Made by a program: the position numbers and the translations under genes
Notes under the pieces: model-generated
Told to the model about the DNA's origin: nothing
Databases searched by the model: none
The model's input: the letters and a program-made list of their open reading frames with translations, nothing else
Shown here: in pieces, positions 4,420 to 5,074 of the stretch
Numbering within the stretch: position 1 is the first letter of the stretch
Layout of the letters: every line of letters starts with the position of its first letter
From: Methanolinea sp. SDB
GTDB taxonomy: Archaea; Halobacteriota; Methanomicrobia; Methanomicrobiales; Methanospirillaceae
Assembly (NCBI GenBank): GCA_001412335.1
Contig: LKUF01000017.1
Coordinates: forward strand, 1-5,074
Direction of reading: 5' to 3'
DNA length: 5,074 bases

Positions 4420-5074
4420 ACAGGGCAGAACACTCGATATTTTCGTATATGGTGAAACATCCAAACCTGGAACCGACCGCGGCGCTGGTGATGATCTGGG
4501 CGCGTGAACTGTATCTGTCCGGCAGCCCGGCACGGTTCTATTCATGCCTCGATCTGACGGTGGGCGATGGCATGATGCGGGCATGCGAAGCGGTCTGCCC
4601 CTGGTACGGGCAGGTGATCCTGAACCGGAAATGGTTTATCCGGCAGTGCGTGTCCGAATATATTGCGGGTGTGGATGCTCCTGCACAGATTATTGTACCG
4701 GCAGCAGGAAAGTCTCCTCTTGCCCTCGAACTCCTGGATGCCTTCAGCGACCGCATAGCGTCCGTAGTCGAGATTGATGTCATGGGAATGGAGGAGAAGC
4801 ACAAACTCTATGAACGTGTGGCTCCGGACCATGCCGAAAAGATCCGGTGCATTCATGCCAATCTGCATGAACTGGAAGGCACAGCCGCGGCCGTTCGTGG
4901 TACAGGCAGGTACGACCCGGTTCTCCCGACGTGTGTCATCACCGAGGGGATCTCGTACTATATCCCGCCCGACGTCCTGTCCGGCACCCTCTCGCTCTTT
5001 GCATCGGAGGGCTGCCGGAACCGCGTAATCCTCGAGTACCTCCTCCCGTGCCGGCTGATCAGCGAAGAGAGACG
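4416..5074 (+). CDS. LCM-like class I SAM-dependent methyltransferase, C-terminus outside window
   Basis: 219 complete residues from ATG 4416; the frame runs off the right edge. The family usually has about 270-330 residues, so roughly two thirds are present. Seen: an N-terminal helical region; Asn70-Arg-Lys-Trp-Phe-Ile-Arg leading to 'CVSEYIAG', the pre-motif helix; motif I at 92-104 (IIVPAAGKSPLAL) where S-adenosylmethionine should bind; the acidic end of strand 2 at 118-121 (VEID) followed by Lys128; and 'ITEGISYYIPPDVL' at 175-188, matching the LCM family 'EG...Y(L/I)' segment. Family knowledge: members methylate carboxyl or hydroxyl oxygens, as in PP2A leucine carboxyl methylation and bacterial/archaeal O-methylation; the substrate here cannot be told. 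Motif I lacks the usual G-x-G. The start is uncertain: neither ATG 4416 nor the in-frame ATG 4449 (Met12) has a ribosome site. The upstream mini-protein may share its transcript. Confidence 0.85.
   Translation, partial: MNRAEHSIFSYMVKHPNLEPTAALVMIWARELYLSGSPARFYSCLDLTVGDGMMRACEAVCPWYGQVILNRKWFIRQCVSEYIAGVDAPAQIIVPAAGKSPLALELLDAFSDRIASVVEIDVMGMEEKHKLYERVAPDHAEKIRCIHANLHELEGTAAAVRGTGRYDPVLPTCVITEGISYYIPPDVLSGTLSLFASEGCRNRVILEYLLPCRLISEER

Noticed and set aside
4203..4460. Minus-strand 85-codon frame
   Set aside because: Antisense to the mini-protein gene and the methyltransferase start; no start signal and no family resemblance.
4698..4715. Ala-Ala-Gly-Lys-Ser as a Walker A (P-loop) nucleotide-binding motif
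   Set aside because: The first Gly of G-x-x-x-x-G-K-[ST] is absent, and the segment sits exactly where motif I of a class I methyltransferase belongs, followed by the VEID strand.
4542..4868. Minus-strand 108-codon frame
   Set aside because: Fully antisense to the methyltransferase coding sequence, whose frame has recognisable motifs.

Overview
The window looks like a piece of a methanogen chromosome, most likely from the order Methanomicrobiales (Methanoregula, Methanoculleus and relatives). This rests on three things. The long minus-strand gene has a surface-protein layout common in those archaea: signal peptide, propeller repeats, an Fn3-like domain with a 'VSNLHNTTY...ITWNWTDP' start, PQQ repeats, DUF11, and a carboxypeptidase-regulatory-like domain. 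The ribosome binding sites match the 16S 3' end ATCACCTCC in two registers (GGAG and GGTGAT). The promoter-like elements are TATA boxes rather than bacterial -35/-10 pairs. The lineage call is inference from sequence style, not from a search.

Positions 1-3763 (minus strand) are one uninterrupted reading frame of at least 1254 codons that runs off the left edge. I translated it codon by codon and found no stop or frameshift. It encodes an exported, probably cell-surface protein with two beta-propellers: a degenerate N-terminal one of about seven 'NG-LYVGT ... EIWRS' blades and a very regular eight-blade PQQ propeller with a 120-bp period. Fn3-like, DUF11 and peptidase-regulatory-like beta-sandwich domains join or follow them. 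No catalytic residues are evident, so binding or display is more likely than enzymatic activity.

Positions 3764-4245 form an AT-richer intergenic region with no supported gene. It holds a candidate TATA box for the surface-protein gene, a good plus-strand TATA box at 4053-4060, a 9+9 bp near-palindrome just downstream of that, and a T-rich patch.

Positions 4246-4332 (plus strand) encode a 28-residue, single-pass membrane mini-protein with a well-placed GGTGAT ribosome binding site. A perfect 11-bp inverted repeat starts inside this gene and ends just past its stop codon, with the stop codon in the right arm.

Positions 4416-5074 (plus strand) encode the first 219 residues of a class I SAM-dependent methyltransferase that resembles the leucine carboxyl methyltransferase (LCM/PPM1) family. 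It runs off the right edge. Its start lacks a clear ribosome binding site and is preceded by a hairpin and a five-codon mini-ORF that overlaps it as ATGA. The mini-protein and methyltransferase share a strand and may be co-transcribed. The surface-protein gene is divergent, and nothing in the sequence ties its function to theirs.
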